Part shown: in pieces, positions 42,733-52,276 of the stretch
Numbering within the stretch: the first letter of the stretch is position 1
Layout of the letters: each line of letters starts with the position of its first letter
NCBI RefSeq assembly: GCF_000172155.1
Contig: NZ_ABIZ01000001.1
Location: 8,093,105-8,157,104, forward strand
From: Verrucomicrobium spinosum DSM 4136 = JCM 18804
GTDB taxonomy: Bacteria; Verrucomicrobiota; Verrucomicrobiia; Verrucomicrobiales; Verrucomicrobiaceae
Length of the DNA: 64,000 bases
Reading direction: 5' to 3'
Notes under the pieces: generated by a model
The model's input: only the letters and a program-made list of their open reading frames with translations
Told to the model about the DNA's origin: nothing
Database searches by the model: none
Program-made: the position numbers and the translations under genes

Positions 42733-42834
42733 GGTTGAAAAAATGCAGGAAATCACCGGGGGCCGTCCATTCCCAAAAGGGCGACGTCACGCTCACATAA
42801 CGGCAGCAAAACCACTCTTGATTCCACACGAAGC

Positions 42835-44076
42835 ATGAAATCCTCCACCTCCAACGACCGACCCAGTCGCCGCCAGTTTCTTGCCACGATCGCCGCAGGT
42901 GCTGCCGCAGGCATCGTCCCCAGGGGCAGCGCAGCTGCCACCCCCGGAAAGAAAGTCCGCCTCGGCATCGCAGGAGGCCGCTTTGGCGCGACCTTCCACT
43001 GGCATGAGCATCCCCAGTGCGAAGTCGCCGCCGTCACCGATCTGATCCCCGAGCGCCGTGCCCACCTGGTCAAAACCTACCGCTGCGACAAAAGCTACGC
43101 ATCACTGGAGGAGATGGTGAAGGATCCCAACCTGGACGCCATTGCGGTCTTCACCGACGGCCCCAAGCACTACGAGCATGCTGTGCTCGCACTGAAACAC
43201 GGCAAGCATGTGATCTCCGCCGTGCCCGCCGTGATGGCCGCCACCGTGGCCGAGGCCCTGGACCAGGCCAACAACCTGGAGGAAACGGCGCGCAAAAGCG
43301 GCCTGACCTACATGATGGCCGAAACAAGCTACTACCAGGACTTCACCATCAGTGCGCGGAAGTTCCATGAAGACGGCAGTCTGGGCAGCATCGTTTCCTG
43401 TGAGTCCGAGTACCTGCATCCCGGACTGCGGGTGCTCTACGGCTCTGCCGAAAAGCCCACCTGGCGCTATGGCGTGCCGCCGATGTTCTATCCCACGCAT
43501 TGCACCGCCCACCTCGTGAGCGTGACCGGGGAACGGCTCGTGGAGGTGACCTGCTCAGGGTGGGGTAACGACCATCCCGTCTGCAAGAAGAACGCGTTCG
43601 GCAACAACCCCTACTGGAACGAGACCGCTCAGTTCCGCAGCGACCGGGGCACGCCGTTCCCGGTGCGCATCTGGTGGGAAGGACCGGTGTGGGGGCGGGA
43701 GAGTGCCAACTGGTATGGCACCAAGATGAGCTTTGCAGCCAATCCGGGGCAAGAACATGTAATCTGGCAGCCAGGCAAAGAGCAGGGGCATGACGACGCC
43801 GGCTTCCCACTGGTCGCGGCCAAGCTGACTCCCTATGAGCAGCCGGACTGGTGGAAGACCGACCTGCTGCCTGAACCGCTGCGCCACAACAGCGGGCACC
43901 ACGGCTCCCACACCTTCCTGACGCACGAGTTCATTGATGCGCTGGCGAATACACGCCGACCCACCGTGGACCTCTACGAAGCGCTCGCCTACACCGTGCC
44001 GGGTATCATCGCCCACCAATCGGCGTTGAAGGGCGGGGAATCGCTGAAGATCCCGCAGTTCACCCGGCCGGCGTAA
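42835..44076 (+). CDS. Gfo/Idh/MocA-family oxidoreductase with Tat signal
   Basis: The 413-residue protein has a twin-arginine signal (PSRRQFLATIAAGAAAG). The N-terminal dinucleotide fold has VRLGIAGGRFGATF, a variant of the GxGxxG turn. The usual EKP motif is replaced by HVISAVPAVMAAT, so the conserved lysine is missing, and a redox role is not certain. The remaining parts (AETSYYQ, PPMFYPTHCTAHLV) match relatives in Planctomycetes and Verrucomicrobia. It is divergent from the AraC regulator. Confidence 0.87.
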   Translation: MKSSTSNDRPSRRQFLATIAAGAAAGIVPRGSAAATPGKKVRLGIAGGRFGATFHWHEHPQCEVAAVTDLIPERRAHLVKTYRCDKSYASLEEMVKDPNLDAIAVFTDGPKHYEHAVLALKHGKHVISAVPAVMAATVAEALDQANNLEETARKSGLTYMMAETSYYQDFTISARKFHEDGSLGSIVSCESEYLHPGLRVLYGSAEKPTWRYGVPPMFYPTHCTAHLVSVTGERLVEVTCSGWGNDHPVCKKNAFGNNPYWNETAQFRSDRGTPFPVRIWWEGPVWGRESANWYGTKMSFAANPGQEHVIWQPGKEQGHDDAGFPLVAAKLTPYEQPDWWKTDLLPEPLRHNSGHHGSHTFLTHEFIDALANTRRPTVDLYEALAYTVPGIIAHQSALKGGESLKIPQFTRPA

Positions 44077-44093
44077 GCACCAAACAGGTCAGT

Positions 44094-44130
44094 GGCCTGC
44101 GTTTCCCCAATGCTTGGGGAAGCGCAGGCC
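44094..44130. terminator. Long hairpin between convergent oxidoreductase genes
   Basis: GGCCTGCGTTTCCCCAA and TTGGGGAAGCGCAGGCC form a 17-bp stem with one mismatch and a 3-nt loop. It lies between two genes that converge and could end both transcripts, although no T-run follows. Confidence 0.65.
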
Positions 44131-44150
44131 CAATCACAAGTCTCGCAGAA

Positions 44151-45608
44151 TCACGCCGGATACGCCTTCACCACGTAGGGTGCGCGGTACTCACGCGTGA
44201 GCAGCTTGCTGGCGGCTTCGTTACCCGTCGCGGATTCGGCCGCAGGATCGAACTTCAGCACCGGGCCCAGCGTAAGCGGGGTGGCATTAAGATCCACCTC
44301 ATTCGCCTGGAGGTGCTGGAGCATTCGGTCCAGCGTCTCAGCCGCGCCCTGGCTGGAGGCGACCGCCTGCTTGATTTCCTCGATGCTCTTCTTCTCGCCG
44401 AGCTGGTAGGAGATGTTGCCAGTATGGCAGATGGCGGCGCTGAGATGCCCATCGAGCAGCGGCGCGTTCAGCTCCGCCGGCTTGCGGCTGCGCACGGCCT
44501 TGATGAAGTTTTCGTAGTGGTTGTCCGCGCCTTCCCACTTCTTCACCTCCTTGCCCTCTTTGTCATAGGCGATGGCGCTGTAGTAGTCGGGCACCAGCAC
44601 ATGGCCGTTTTCGCAATGGATGATGACGCCCACGCCAGCTCCCATGAACTTGTCCATCCCTTCACCCGCATCCTTGGCAGTGGGGAGTCCACGAACCTCG
44701 AAGATCAGCGGGGCTTTCTCATAGCCCTGGTACACGATCTGGGTATTCGGCGTCTGACCATCGTCTTGATACCCAAGCCGGCCGCCCACGCTCCACGCCG
44801 TGGGGGCAATGGCGGTCTCGCCAAGGAACCAGCGGGCAATGTCCATCTGGTGGACGCCTTGGTTGCCCAGATCGCCGTTGCCATAGGCCCACTGCCAGTG
44901 CCAGTCATAGTCCAGGCGCGGACGGCGGATGTCCACAATGGGGGCGGGCCCGAACCAAAGGTCACCGTCCACCTCTGCCGGCACGGGAAGAGGCGTCTTG
45001 CGCACCTTCATCGCAGGGCGGCTCTTGTAGCAGAGACCGCGGGCGAGGGTGATCTTGCCCAGATTGCCCGCCTGCACCCAGGCCACGGCCTCACGGATGG
45101 CAAAGCTGCTCCGGCTCTGAGTGCCACCTTGAACGATGCGGTTGAGCTTCTTCTCCGCATTCACAATCTGGCGGCCTTCCCACACATTGTGAGACACCGG
45201 CTTCTCCACAAAGACATCCTTGCCCGCCTCCATGGCCCACTGGGTACCGAGCGCATGCCAGTGGTTCGGTGTGGCCAGGCTCACAGCATCGATGTCTTTG
45301 TCGGCCAGCAGCTTCCGGTAGTCCTGGTAGGTCTTCACCTTCAGCCCCTCCTTCTCCAGGCGGGCCGCCTCATCGGCGAGGTACTTGGAATTCACATCGC
45401 AGATCGCGGCAATGCGCACTCCGGGAATTTTTTTGTAGGTCGCCAGATGGTCGCCGCCACGCCCCTTGAGACCCACCACGGCCACATTGATGGCACCGTT
45501 GGCCTTGCCTCCGCACGAGGTGAGACGGCTGCTGATGAAGAAGGCCCCGCCGGCAAAGGTGGCTTGGGAGAGGAATCGACGGCGGGAGGAGGGAGACGAG
45601 GGAGGCAT
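44151..45608 (-). CDS. Gfo/Idh/MocA-family oxidoreductase with Tat signal
   Basis: The 485-residue protein has a Tat signal (SSRRRFLSQATFAGGAFFI), then the cofactor fold (VAVVGLKGRGGDHLATY), SLATPNHWHALGTQWAMEAG and VFVEKPVSHNVWEG, with the intact EKP lysine. The DGDLWFGPAP and YDWHWQWAYGNGDLGNQGVH segments identify the large PVC-enriched subfamily. It is exported folded. The substrate is unknown. It lies upstream, on the same strand, of no obvious partner; the alanine dehydrogenase gene precedes it by 57 bp. Confidence 0.92.
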   Translation of the reverse strand: MPPSSPSSRRRFLSQATFAGGAFFISSRLTSCGGKANGAINVAVVGLKGRGGDHLATYKKIPGVRIAAICDVNSKYLADEAARLEKEGLKVKTYQDYRKLLADKDIDAVSLATPNHWHALGTQWAMEAGKDVFVEKPVSHNVWEGRQIVNAEKKLNRIVQGGTQSRSSFAIREAVAWVQAGNLGKITLARGLCYKSRPAMKVRKTPLPVPAEVDGDLWFGPAPIVDIRRPRLDYDWHWQWAYGNGDLGNQGVHQMDIARWFLGETAIAPTAWSVGGRLGYQDDGQTPNTQIVYQGYEKAPLIFEVRGLPTAKDAGEGMDKFMGAGVGVIIHCENGHVLVPDYYSAIAYDKEGKEVKKWEGADNHYENFIKAVRSRKPAELNAPLLDGHLSAAICHTGNISYQLGEKKSIEEIKQAVASSQGAAETLDRMLQHLQANEVDLNATPLTLGPVLKFDPAAESATGNEAASKLLTREYRAPYVVKAYPA

Positions 45609-45665
45609 GTGAAAGAGAGGAGGGGAACGACGCTGGATAAAACCGTTAAATGTCGAAAGGAGGGA

Positions 45666-46781
45666 CTATCGTGACGCGAAGATCGTGTCCGCATCCAGAT
45701 ACGGCATTCCGTGGGCGTCTGCCACAGCGGCATGGGTCACTTTTCCGTCGAAGACGTTGAGACCATCAAGAAGATTGGCATCCCGCTGGAAGGCCCCGGG
45801 CACACCGTGGTCTGCCAGCAGTTCGATGTAGCGGTAGGTCACATTGGTGAGCGCCTGGGTGGCCGTGCGGGCATAGGCGGCAGGCATGTTGGCCACGCAG
45901 TAGTGAGTGACGCCTTCTTCGACATAGATGGGATCGTCATGCGTCGTGGCTCGCGAGGTTTCACAGCAGCCGCCCTGGTCGATCGCGATGTCCACAAGCA
46001 CACTGCCCGGCTTCATGACCTGTAGCATCTGGCGGGTAATGAGCTTGGGCGCCTTGGCCCCGGGCACCAGCACGGCTCCGATGAGCAAGTCCACGCTGGG
46101 CAGCATTTCCAGGATATGGGCGTGGTTGGAGTACAGCGTATGGGCGGTGTGCAGAGTGATGTCGAGGAAGCGCATGCGCTCCACATCCACCTCCAGGATG
46201 GTGACGTCCGCGCCCAGGCCCGTGGCCATCCGAGCGGCGTTCACACCGGCCGTGCCACCACCGATCACGACCACCTTGCCTGGGAGAACGCCAGGCACCC
46301 CGCCGAGGAGCACCCCCTTGCCCCCCTCGTGCTTGGCCAGGAAATAGGCCCCTACCACCACGCTCATGCGACCGGCGATCTCACTCATCGGCTCCAGCAG
46401 CGGCAGACGGCGGTTCACTTCCACCGTCTCATAGGCGATACCGGTGCATCGGGAAGCCAGGAGCGCCTCCGTGAGCGACTTGCTGGCGGCCAGGTGCAGG
46501 TAGGTGAAAAGGATCTGTCCCGGCCGGAGCAGGGGATACTCCTGGGGCAGAGGTTCCTTCACCTTCACAATCATCTCCGCCTGGGCAAAGATGGCCTCAT
46601 GCGTGAGCAGGATCTCCGCCCCGGCATGGGCATACTCTTCATCGGGGAAGCCTGATCCCGCACCTGCTTGGGTCTCCACCACCACCCGGTGCCCGCGCTT
46701 GACCAGTTGATACGCAGCAGAAGGGAGCAGCCCGACGCGGTTTTCCTGTGCCTTGATCTCTTTGGGGACACCGATGATCAT
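45666..46781 (-). CDS. ald: Alanine dehydrogenase
   Basis: The 371-residue enzyme catalyses reversible NAD-dependent oxidative deamination of L-alanine to pyruvate. The start MIIGVPKEIKAQENRVGLLP is diagnostic. Catalytic-region segments MIVKVKEPLP (Lys) and LFTYLHLAAS (His) are intact, as is the NAD site VVVIGGGTAGVNAARMA and VLVDIAIDQGGCCETSRATT. The length equals that of known enzymes (about 370). The start lies 4 bp after the stop of the 2-hydroxyacid dehydrogenase gene, so they form an operon. Confidence 0.95.
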   Translation of the reverse strand: MIIGVPKEIKAQENRVGLLPSAAYQLVKRGHRVVVETQAGAGSGFPDEEYAHAGAEILLTHEAIFAQAEMIVKVKEPLPQEYPLLRPGQILFTYLHLAASKSLTEALLASRCTGIAYETVEVNRRLPLLEPMSEIAGRMSVVVGAYFLAKHEGGKGVLLGGVPGVLPGKVVVIGGGTAGVNAARMATGLGADVTILEVDVERMRFLDITLHTAHTLYSNHAHILEMLPSVDLLIGAVLVPGAKAPKLITRQMLQVMKPGSVLVDIAIDQGGCCETSRATTHDDPIYVEEGVTHYCVANMPAAYARTATQALTNVTYRYIELLADHGVPGAFQRDANLLDGLNVFDGKVTHAAVADAHGMPYLDADTIFASR

Positions 46782-46785
46782 GAGC

Positions 46786-47790
46786 CTACTTTGCGGCGGC
46801 AACGGGCGGTGGCGAGGAAAAAAGCGTGACGGATTCCAACCGGCGTTGCGTGGTCGTCCGCAGCTCGGGGATGACGTTCAGCAACGGCTGCCCTTGGAAA
46901 TACGCAATGAGGTTGTCGTGGACCATGCGCGCCATTTCCTCTCGATTCTCCTCTGTCCGACTGCCCACATGAGGAAGCAGCACCACCTGGGGCAGGCGGG
47001 TCAATTGGTCAGGCACCAGCGGCTCCCGCTCATACACATCCAGACCTGCAGCCCGGATGGTGCCCGTCTCCAACGCATGCACCAAGGCGGCTTCATCCAC
47101 AACAGAACCTCGCGTGATGTTGATGAGCGTTCCGTCCGGGCCCAGCATCTCCAGCACTGAGGTGTCCACCAGATGACGGGTGGCAGATCCGCCTGGGCAG
47201 GCAATGATGAGGAAGTCGCTCCAGAAGGCCAGATCATGCAGCGACCGGAAGAACGGATAGCTCACCGTGAGATTGGGTCGCCGCGCCGCATAGCCCACCC
47301 GCATGCCGAGCGCCTCCAGACGCCGGGCGACGGCCTGACCGACCCGGCCCAGCCCAAAGATGCCCGCACGTTTGCCCCCTGGCTTGAAGCCCAAGGGGAA
47401 AGACATGGCTGGCCAGCCCCCGTCATGCAGAAAGCGATTGGCCTCCAGCAGGCGGCGGGAAGTCATCAACACCAGTGCCAGGGCCACGTCCGCCATGTCT
47501 TCCGTCAGGACATCCGGCGTATGGGTCACGCGGATCCCGCGGGAACGGCAGTAGTCCACCGGCACACCTTCGTAGCCAGTGCCAAAGACGGAGATGATTT
47601 CCAAGTTGGGCAGGATGTCCAGGAGGCTTTCCCGATACAGAGCATTGCCCGACCCCACCAGGCCCCGGATAGAGTTCTCCTCGCCATCGTTGAGAGTGGT
47701 GTGGCAGATAAAGCACTCCGCCAAGGCATGCGACAACCGCCCCGGGAGAGGAGCCAGGCAGAGAAGATGGGGACCCTTCGGCGCAGGCAT
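46786..47790 (-). CDS. D-isomer-specific 2-hydroxyacid dehydrogenase
   Basis: The 334-residue NAD(P)-dependent enzyme has the cofactor motif AGIFGLGRVGQAVARRL. The active-site set follows: NITRGSVVDEAALVHAL (Arg), GLDVYEREPLVPDQL (Glu) and VVLLPHVGSRTEENR (His). CRSRGIRVTHTPDVLTEDMAD fits the glyoxylate/hydroxypyruvate or 2-ketogluconate reductase branch. It is immediately upstream of ald, so both may work on keto acid and amino acid pools. Confidence 0.9.
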   Translation of the reverse strand: MPAPKGPHLLCLAPLPGRLSHALAECFICHTTLNDGEENSIRGLVGSGNALYRESLLDILPNLEIISVFGTGYEGVPVDYCRSRGIRVTHTPDVLTEDMADVALALVLMTSRRLLEANRFLHDGGWPAMSFPLGFKPGGKRAGIFGLGRVGQAVARRLEALGMRVGYAARRPNLTVSYPFFRSLHDLAFWSDFLIIACPGGSATRHLVDTSVLEMLGPDGTLINITRGSVVDEAALVHALETGTIRAAGLDVYEREPLVPDQLTRLPQVVLLPHVGSRTEENREEMARMVHDNLIAYFQGQPLLNVIPELRTTTQRRLESVTLFSSPPPVAAAK

Positions 47791-47939
47791 GATCGCAAAT
47801 TGAGGAGGGGAAACCCGGAAAGCAAGAAGGGTTGCAAGATCGCGATTTACTTTCGTATGGAGGCAATCCGACGGAAGGGAATCCCCGTTGCATTTGAAGA
47901 CGTTCCGTTTTGGTTGGTGATTACCCTTTGAAGCCCTTC

Positions 47940-48755
47940 ATGAACCTGCCTGCCTCGCTCTCTGTCCCGGTAACCCGACTCTTTCGCGGGCAGCCGGATG
48001 AGCCGGTGCAAGATGAAGTGGCCGCTGAGGAGCCCCTGGAACTGAGGGTGGAAGGGAAAAGCATCGCGGTCGTGATGCGGACGCCGGGCCATGATGAAGA
48101 GCTGGCCGCAGGCTTCCTCCTGACCGAGGGCGTCATCACCGGACCGCAGGATGTGTTTGAGATCTCCATCTGCCCGAGCCGGTCTGAAGGCTACGGCGGC
48201 GTGGTGGATGTCCTGCTGGCCAAGGGAGAGGTGGACTGGTCCAAGCTCACCCGGCACGTCTTCGCCAGCAGCAGTTGTGGCGTTTGTGGCAAGGCCACCA
48301 TCGAATCGGTGTTCCAGTCCTTCGCCCCCCGGGCATGGGACTGGACGGTGCCGCGCGAGTTGGTGTGGAGCCTGCCGGACAAGCTGCGGGCAGCCCAGCT
48401 CACCTTTGAAAAAACCGGGGGGCTGCATGCCAGCGCCATCTTTGACCTCGATGGTCAGCTCGTGGTGGCACGGGAGGATGTGGGCCGCCATTCCGCCCTG
48501 GACAAGGCTCTCGGGTTCGCCCTCCGGCAGGGCAGGCTGCCTCTGGACCGCCACGTGCTTTTGGTTAGTGGTCGGGTGTCCTTTGAACTCATGCAGAAGG
48601 CACTGGCTGGCGGCATCGGCCTCGTGGCCGCCGTCTCCGCGCCCAGCAGCCTGGCGGTGGACTTCGCCCGGGAGTCCGGCCAGACGCTGGTCGGCTTTCT
48701 GCGGGGCGGGCGCATGAATGTGTACGCCGGGCAGCAACGGATCACCGGGGATTGA
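47940..48755 (+). CDS. fdhD: FdhD sulfurtransferase for formate dehydrogenase maturation
   Basis: FdhD passes sulfur from a cysteine desulfurase to the molybdenum-bis-MGD cofactor, as needed for active formate dehydrogenase. The 271-residue protein has the family's CxxC loop SSCGVCGKA, with Cys113 and Cys116. It also has RTPGHDEELAAGFLLTEGV near the N-terminus, TGGLHASAIFDLDGQL, and REDVGRHSALDKALG. The frame is open back to a TTG at 47910, but ATG 47940 fits better. A cysteine desulfurase gene follows after 9 bp, matching the known sulfur relay. No formate dehydrogenase gene is in the window. Confidence 0.95.
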   Translation: MNLPASLSVPVTRLFRGQPDEPVQDEVAAEEPLELRVEGKSIAVVMRTPGHDEELAAGFLLTEGVITGPQDVFEISICPSRSEGYGGVVDVLLAKGEVDWSKLTRHVFASSSCGVCGKATIESVFQSFAPRAWDWTVPRELVWSLPDKLRAAQLTFEKTGGLHASAIFDLDGQLVVAREDVGRHSALDKALGFALRQGRLPLDRHVLLVSGRVSFELMQKALAGGIGLVAAVSAPSSLAVDFARESGQTLVGFLRGGRMNVYAGQQRITGD

Positions 48756-48764
48756 GGAAACATC

Positions 48765-49886
48765 ATGCGCGGCTACTTTGACCACAACGCAACCACGCCC
48801 CTGCACCCCGCAGCGCGCGCGGCCTGGCTGGAGGCCACCGACCGCTGCTGGCAGAACCCCTCGTCCCTCTACCGTGAGGCGGCCGCGGTGAAACACCGCC
48901 TGGAAGAGGCACGGGAACGGCTGGCCGATCTGCTGGGCTGCGACCCGGGCCGCATCATTTTCACCTCCGGTGCGACGGAATCCAACAATGCCCTGGTGCG
49001 GTGGCTGGCCCAGCAGTCCGGGCCGGAGGGAAGAGTCGTTTCATCGAGCATGGAACACCCCAGTCTGGCAGAGCCGCTGGAGCAAGAATTTAATGGCCGC
49101 GTGCTCAAGGTGCCGGCGCATGCGGACACCACTCTCAACCTGGAAGCCGCCGACCGGTTGATCCAGCAAGGGAACGCCGTACTGATGGCCGTGATGGCCG
49201 CCAACAATGAAAGTGGCACCTTGAACCCGTGGCGAGATCTCGCCGCCCTTTGCCGGGCGAAACAAGTGGCCTATCACTGCGATGCCAGCCAGTGGATTGG
49301 GAAGATGCCTCTGGCAGGCCTCGGTGAATGTGACTACCTCACGGGCAGCGCCCACAAGTTCGGCGGCCCCAAAGGCACCGGCTTTCTGGTGGTTCGAGAT
49401 GAAAACGAACGCCTCCATCTGGCCAGGGGCGGCCCCCAGGAGGAGGGGCGCAGGGCTGGAACGGAAAACTATCCGGCCATCGAGGCAATGGTGACGGCGC
49501 TGGAGGCGGTTGAGGAAGCACTCGCCACCGTAGTGGCCCAACAGGCTTCCCTGCGCGATGCCTTTGAAGCAACCCTGTGCTCCCTGATCCCGGGCACACA
49601 GATCGTGGGGCGGGAGGCTCCCCGTCTCTGGAACACCAGCCTGATGGTCCTGCCGGCTCACGATCACCGGAAATGGCTCGGCCGCCTGAGCCAGGCCGGG
49701 TTCGCGGTGTCAACAGGGTCCGCCTGCAGCGCCGGGGACAAGGGGGCCTCATCCGTCATGCAGGCCATCCGGGCCCCCGTGGAGGAGTGGCGACGGGTGC
49801 TGCGGATCAGCGGCGGCTGGAAGACGACACAGGAGGAGTGGCAGGCCCTCGCGGAGGCGCTCGGCAAGGTGAGTGCCGGACTCTGA
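48765..49886 (+). CDS. Cysteine desulfurase (IscS/NifS class)
   Basis: The 373-residue PLP enzyme removes sulfur from cysteine as a protein-bound persulfide. It starts MRGYFDHNATTPLHPAAR, a typical family N-terminus. The PLP lysine lies in GSAHKFGGPKG (Lys198), and the persulfide cysteine in STGSACSAGD (Cys321). A GAGGA-type ribosome binding site (GATTGAGGAAAC) precedes the ATG. It is 9 bp after fdhD, so it is probably the dedicated sulfur donor for FdhD. Confidence 0.95.
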   Translation: MRGYFDHNATTPLHPAARAAWLEATDRCWQNPSSLYREAAAVKHRLEEARERLADLLGCDPGRIIFTSGATESNNALVRWLAQQSGPEGRVVSSSMEHPSLAEPLEQEFNGRVLKVPAHADTTLNLEAADRLIQQGNAVLMAVMAANNESGTLNPWRDLAALCRAKQVAYHCDASQWIGKMPLAGLGECDYLTGSAHKFGGPKGTGFLVVRDENERLHLARGGPQEEGRRAGTENYPAIEAMVTALEAVEEALATVVAQQASLRDAFEATLCSLIPGTQIVGREAPRLWNTSLMVLPAHDHRKWLGRLSQAGFAVSTGSACSAGDKGASSVMQAIRAPVEEWRRVLRISGGWKTTQEEWQALAEALGKVSAGL

Positions 49887-49929
49887 ATCCAGATGCGCCC
49901 GCCCCGCTCAAACTGGTACAATACGGACC

Positions 49930-51657
49930 ATGCAACGGCATCGCCCTTTCTTGTGCTCGATCACGGCAGCAGGCGCGCTGCTGTCGTCGGTTTTCCTCTG
50001 TGAACGATCTCCGGCTGCCGAATGGAAGCAGGCGGCCGTGGCATCGGTGCATCCCCTGGCCACAGCCGCAGGGATCAAGGCCCTGGAGCAAGGGGGCAAC
50101 GCCGTGGACGCGGCGATCGCCACCGCCATCACGCTCGGCGTGGTGGATGGGCACAACTCCGGCCTGGGCGGCGGCTGTTTCATCCTGATCCGCGCCGCAG
50201 ACGGGAGCGTGACCGCCATCGATGCCCGGGAGACAGCTCCCGCATTGGCCAGCCGGGACATGTACCTGAGGCCAGGCACCGCTGAGCCACGCGAAGTGGA
50301 TGGGGAAGCCAGCAAGACCGGGCCGCTGGCCGTGGCCACCCCGGGAGCCCTGGCGGGATATGCCCTGGCGCTGGAACGGTTTGGCAAACTCAAACTGGCC
50401 GACATCGCGCTGCCCGCTGCCAAACTCGCTGAGGGCGGGTTTGCCCTCGACGCCGTGTACGCCCGCAAGCTGGCCGCCACCAGGAATCAGCTCGCTTTGT
50501 TTCCTGCTACCAAGGCCCTTTTCTTCAAAGATGACGGGAGCGTCCTGAAAGAGGGAGACGTCCTCAAGCAACCCGATCTGGCCACCACCTTGCGGGCCAT
50601 CGCGAACGGAGGGAGCCGGGCCTTTTACGAAGGCGACTTCGCCAACCGGGTGGGGGAATGGATGGCAGCCAACGGTGGCGTGCTCCGGAAAGGGGATTTC
50701 TGCGCCTATACACCCAAGCTCCGCGAACCGCTCCGCACCACGTACCGTGGGCATGAGATCATTGGCTTCCCACCTCCCAGCAGTGGAGGCGTACACGTGG
50801 CTCAGATCTTGAATGTGCTCGAATCCTTCGATCTTCCGGCCTTGCCGCTCGCCGATCGGGTGCACACCACGGCAGAAGCCATGAAGGCAGCATTTGCCGA
50901 CCGCGCCTACTGGCTGGGGGATCCGGACTTCGTCCCGGTGCCCACCGGGCTCTTGGACAAAGAATACGCCAAGACGCTTGCCAGTCGCATCCAGCCTAGC
51001 GGCTCGGCCGTGACGGTGCCAGGCCACGGCACCCCGCCGCGAGCGGACACCGATGTCTTTGGCGACCTGCTCAAGCACACCACCCATCTATCTACTGCGG
51101 ATGCCGAAGGCAACTGGGTGGCGCTGACCCAGACGGTGAACACCACCTTTGGCAGCAAGGTCATTGTGCCCGGCACCGGCGTGATCTTGAACAATGAGAT
51201 GGACGACTTTGCCGCAGCCCCCGGTGCCCCCAACGCCTTCAAGCTCGTGGGTTCAGACGCCAACGCCGTGGCTCCCCGCAAACGACCGCTCAGCAGCATG
51301 AGCCCCACCCTCGTGGTCAGGGACGGCAAGCCCTTCCTCAGTGTGGGAGCGGCGGGCGGGCCGACCATCATCAGCCAAACCCTGCAGAATCTGGTGAACG
51401 TGCTGGATCTCAAGATGAGCCTCCAGCAGGCCATCTCCGCCCCAAGAATTCACCACCAATGGTCGCCCGATGAACTCCGGATGGAACCCGCCTTCGGCCC
51501 CGAGATCCTGGCAGCGATGAAACAACGCGGCCACGCCGTCAAAGAGGCCGGCAATGTCGGCATTGGCGTCAGCCAGGGGGTGCGATGGGATGAAGCAAAG
51601 GGCGAGTTCGAGCCCGTGCATGATCCACGGGTACCCGGAGCGGTGGGCGGAAAGTAA
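49930..51657 (+). CDS. ggt: Gamma-glutamyltranspeptidase
   Basis: The 575-residue periplasmic Ntn hydrolase cleaves glutathione and transfers gamma-glutamyl groups. The precursor has a signal peptide (FLCSITAAGALLSSVFLCERSP), the DARETAPA segment with the substrate-binding Arg, and the autocleavage site before TTHLSTADAEGN. There the first Thr (residue 384) is the predicted nucleophile of the small subunit. PLSSMSPTLV and GAAGGPTIISQ are further family blocks. A GTG at 49873 overlapping the previous gene is an alternative start but would spoil the signal peptide. Confidence 0.95.
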   Translation: MQRHRPFLCSITAAGALLSSVFLCERSPAAEWKQAAVASVHPLATAAGIKALEQGGNAVDAAIATAITLGVVDGHNSGLGGGCFILIRAADGSVTAIDARETAPALASRDMYLRPGTAEPREVDGEASKTGPLAVATPGALAGYALALERFGKLKLADIALPAAKLAEGGFALDAVYARKLAATRNQLALFPATKALFFKDDGSVLKEGDVLKQPDLATTLRAIANGGSRAFYEGDFANRVGEWMAANGGVLRKGDFCAYTPKLREPLRTTYRGHEIIGFPPPSSGGVHVAQILNVLESFDLPALPLADRVHTTAEAMKAAFADRAYWLGDPDFVPVPTGLLDKEYAKTLASRIQPSGSAVTVPGHGTPPRADTDVFGDLLKHTTHLSTADAEGNWVALTQTVNTTFGSKVIVPGTGVILNNEMDDFAAAPGAPNAFKLVGSDANAVAPRKRPLSSMSPTLVVRDGKPFLSVGAAGGPTIISQTLQNLVNVLDLKMSLQQAISAPRIHHQWSPDELRMEPAFGPEILAAMKQRGHAVKEAGNVGIGVSQGVRWDEAKGEFEPVHDPRVPGAVGGK

Positions 51658-52267
51658 CGTGTTGTGCTCCGCTGTCGCAACTCATGAAAGCTGCTTCCGC
51701 GAGGGTGACGGCAGACCGGCCCTCCGTCCTCGTTGTTGAGATAGAGCGTCTATCGGCCCCGATCTAGTTCCTTTCATCCGTAACATCCGCCAGTCATTCC
51801 CCTGCCAGTTCACGTTCGATCTGTTCAATGGTTGGAAGACTGGTTTCCAGTTCGGGAGGCAGGGACTCTACGAGTTGATATTCAGCCACTCCCAGTGGCT
51901 GCGGGCTACCGCGCAGTGCATACTCGGCCACCACCTTGTTCCTATTCTTGCACAGCAACAGTCCAATGGTTGGCCCATCGTCTGGATGTTTCACCTGAGT
52001 ATCCACCGCAGTCAGATAAAAGCTCAGCTGCCCGAGGTGTTCTGGTTTGAACTTGCCTGCTTTGAGTTCGATCACCACATAGCAGCGGAGCTTCAGGTGG
52101 TAGAACAACAAGTCTATGAAAAAATCCTCTCCGCCCACGTCCAGCAATACCTGTCGGCCAACGAAAGCGAACCCTGCACCCAGTTCCAGCAGAAAGGCGG
52201 TGACGTGCTTGACGAGGGCATCTTCAATTTCCCGCTCATGTGCTTCTTCCGTCAGTCCTAAAAAATC

Positions 52268-52276
52268 AAACCGGTA
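52268..52276. repeat. 9-bp target site duplication, left copy
   Basis: AAACCGGTA, identical to 53703-53711, flanks the insertion element. Confidence 0.95.
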
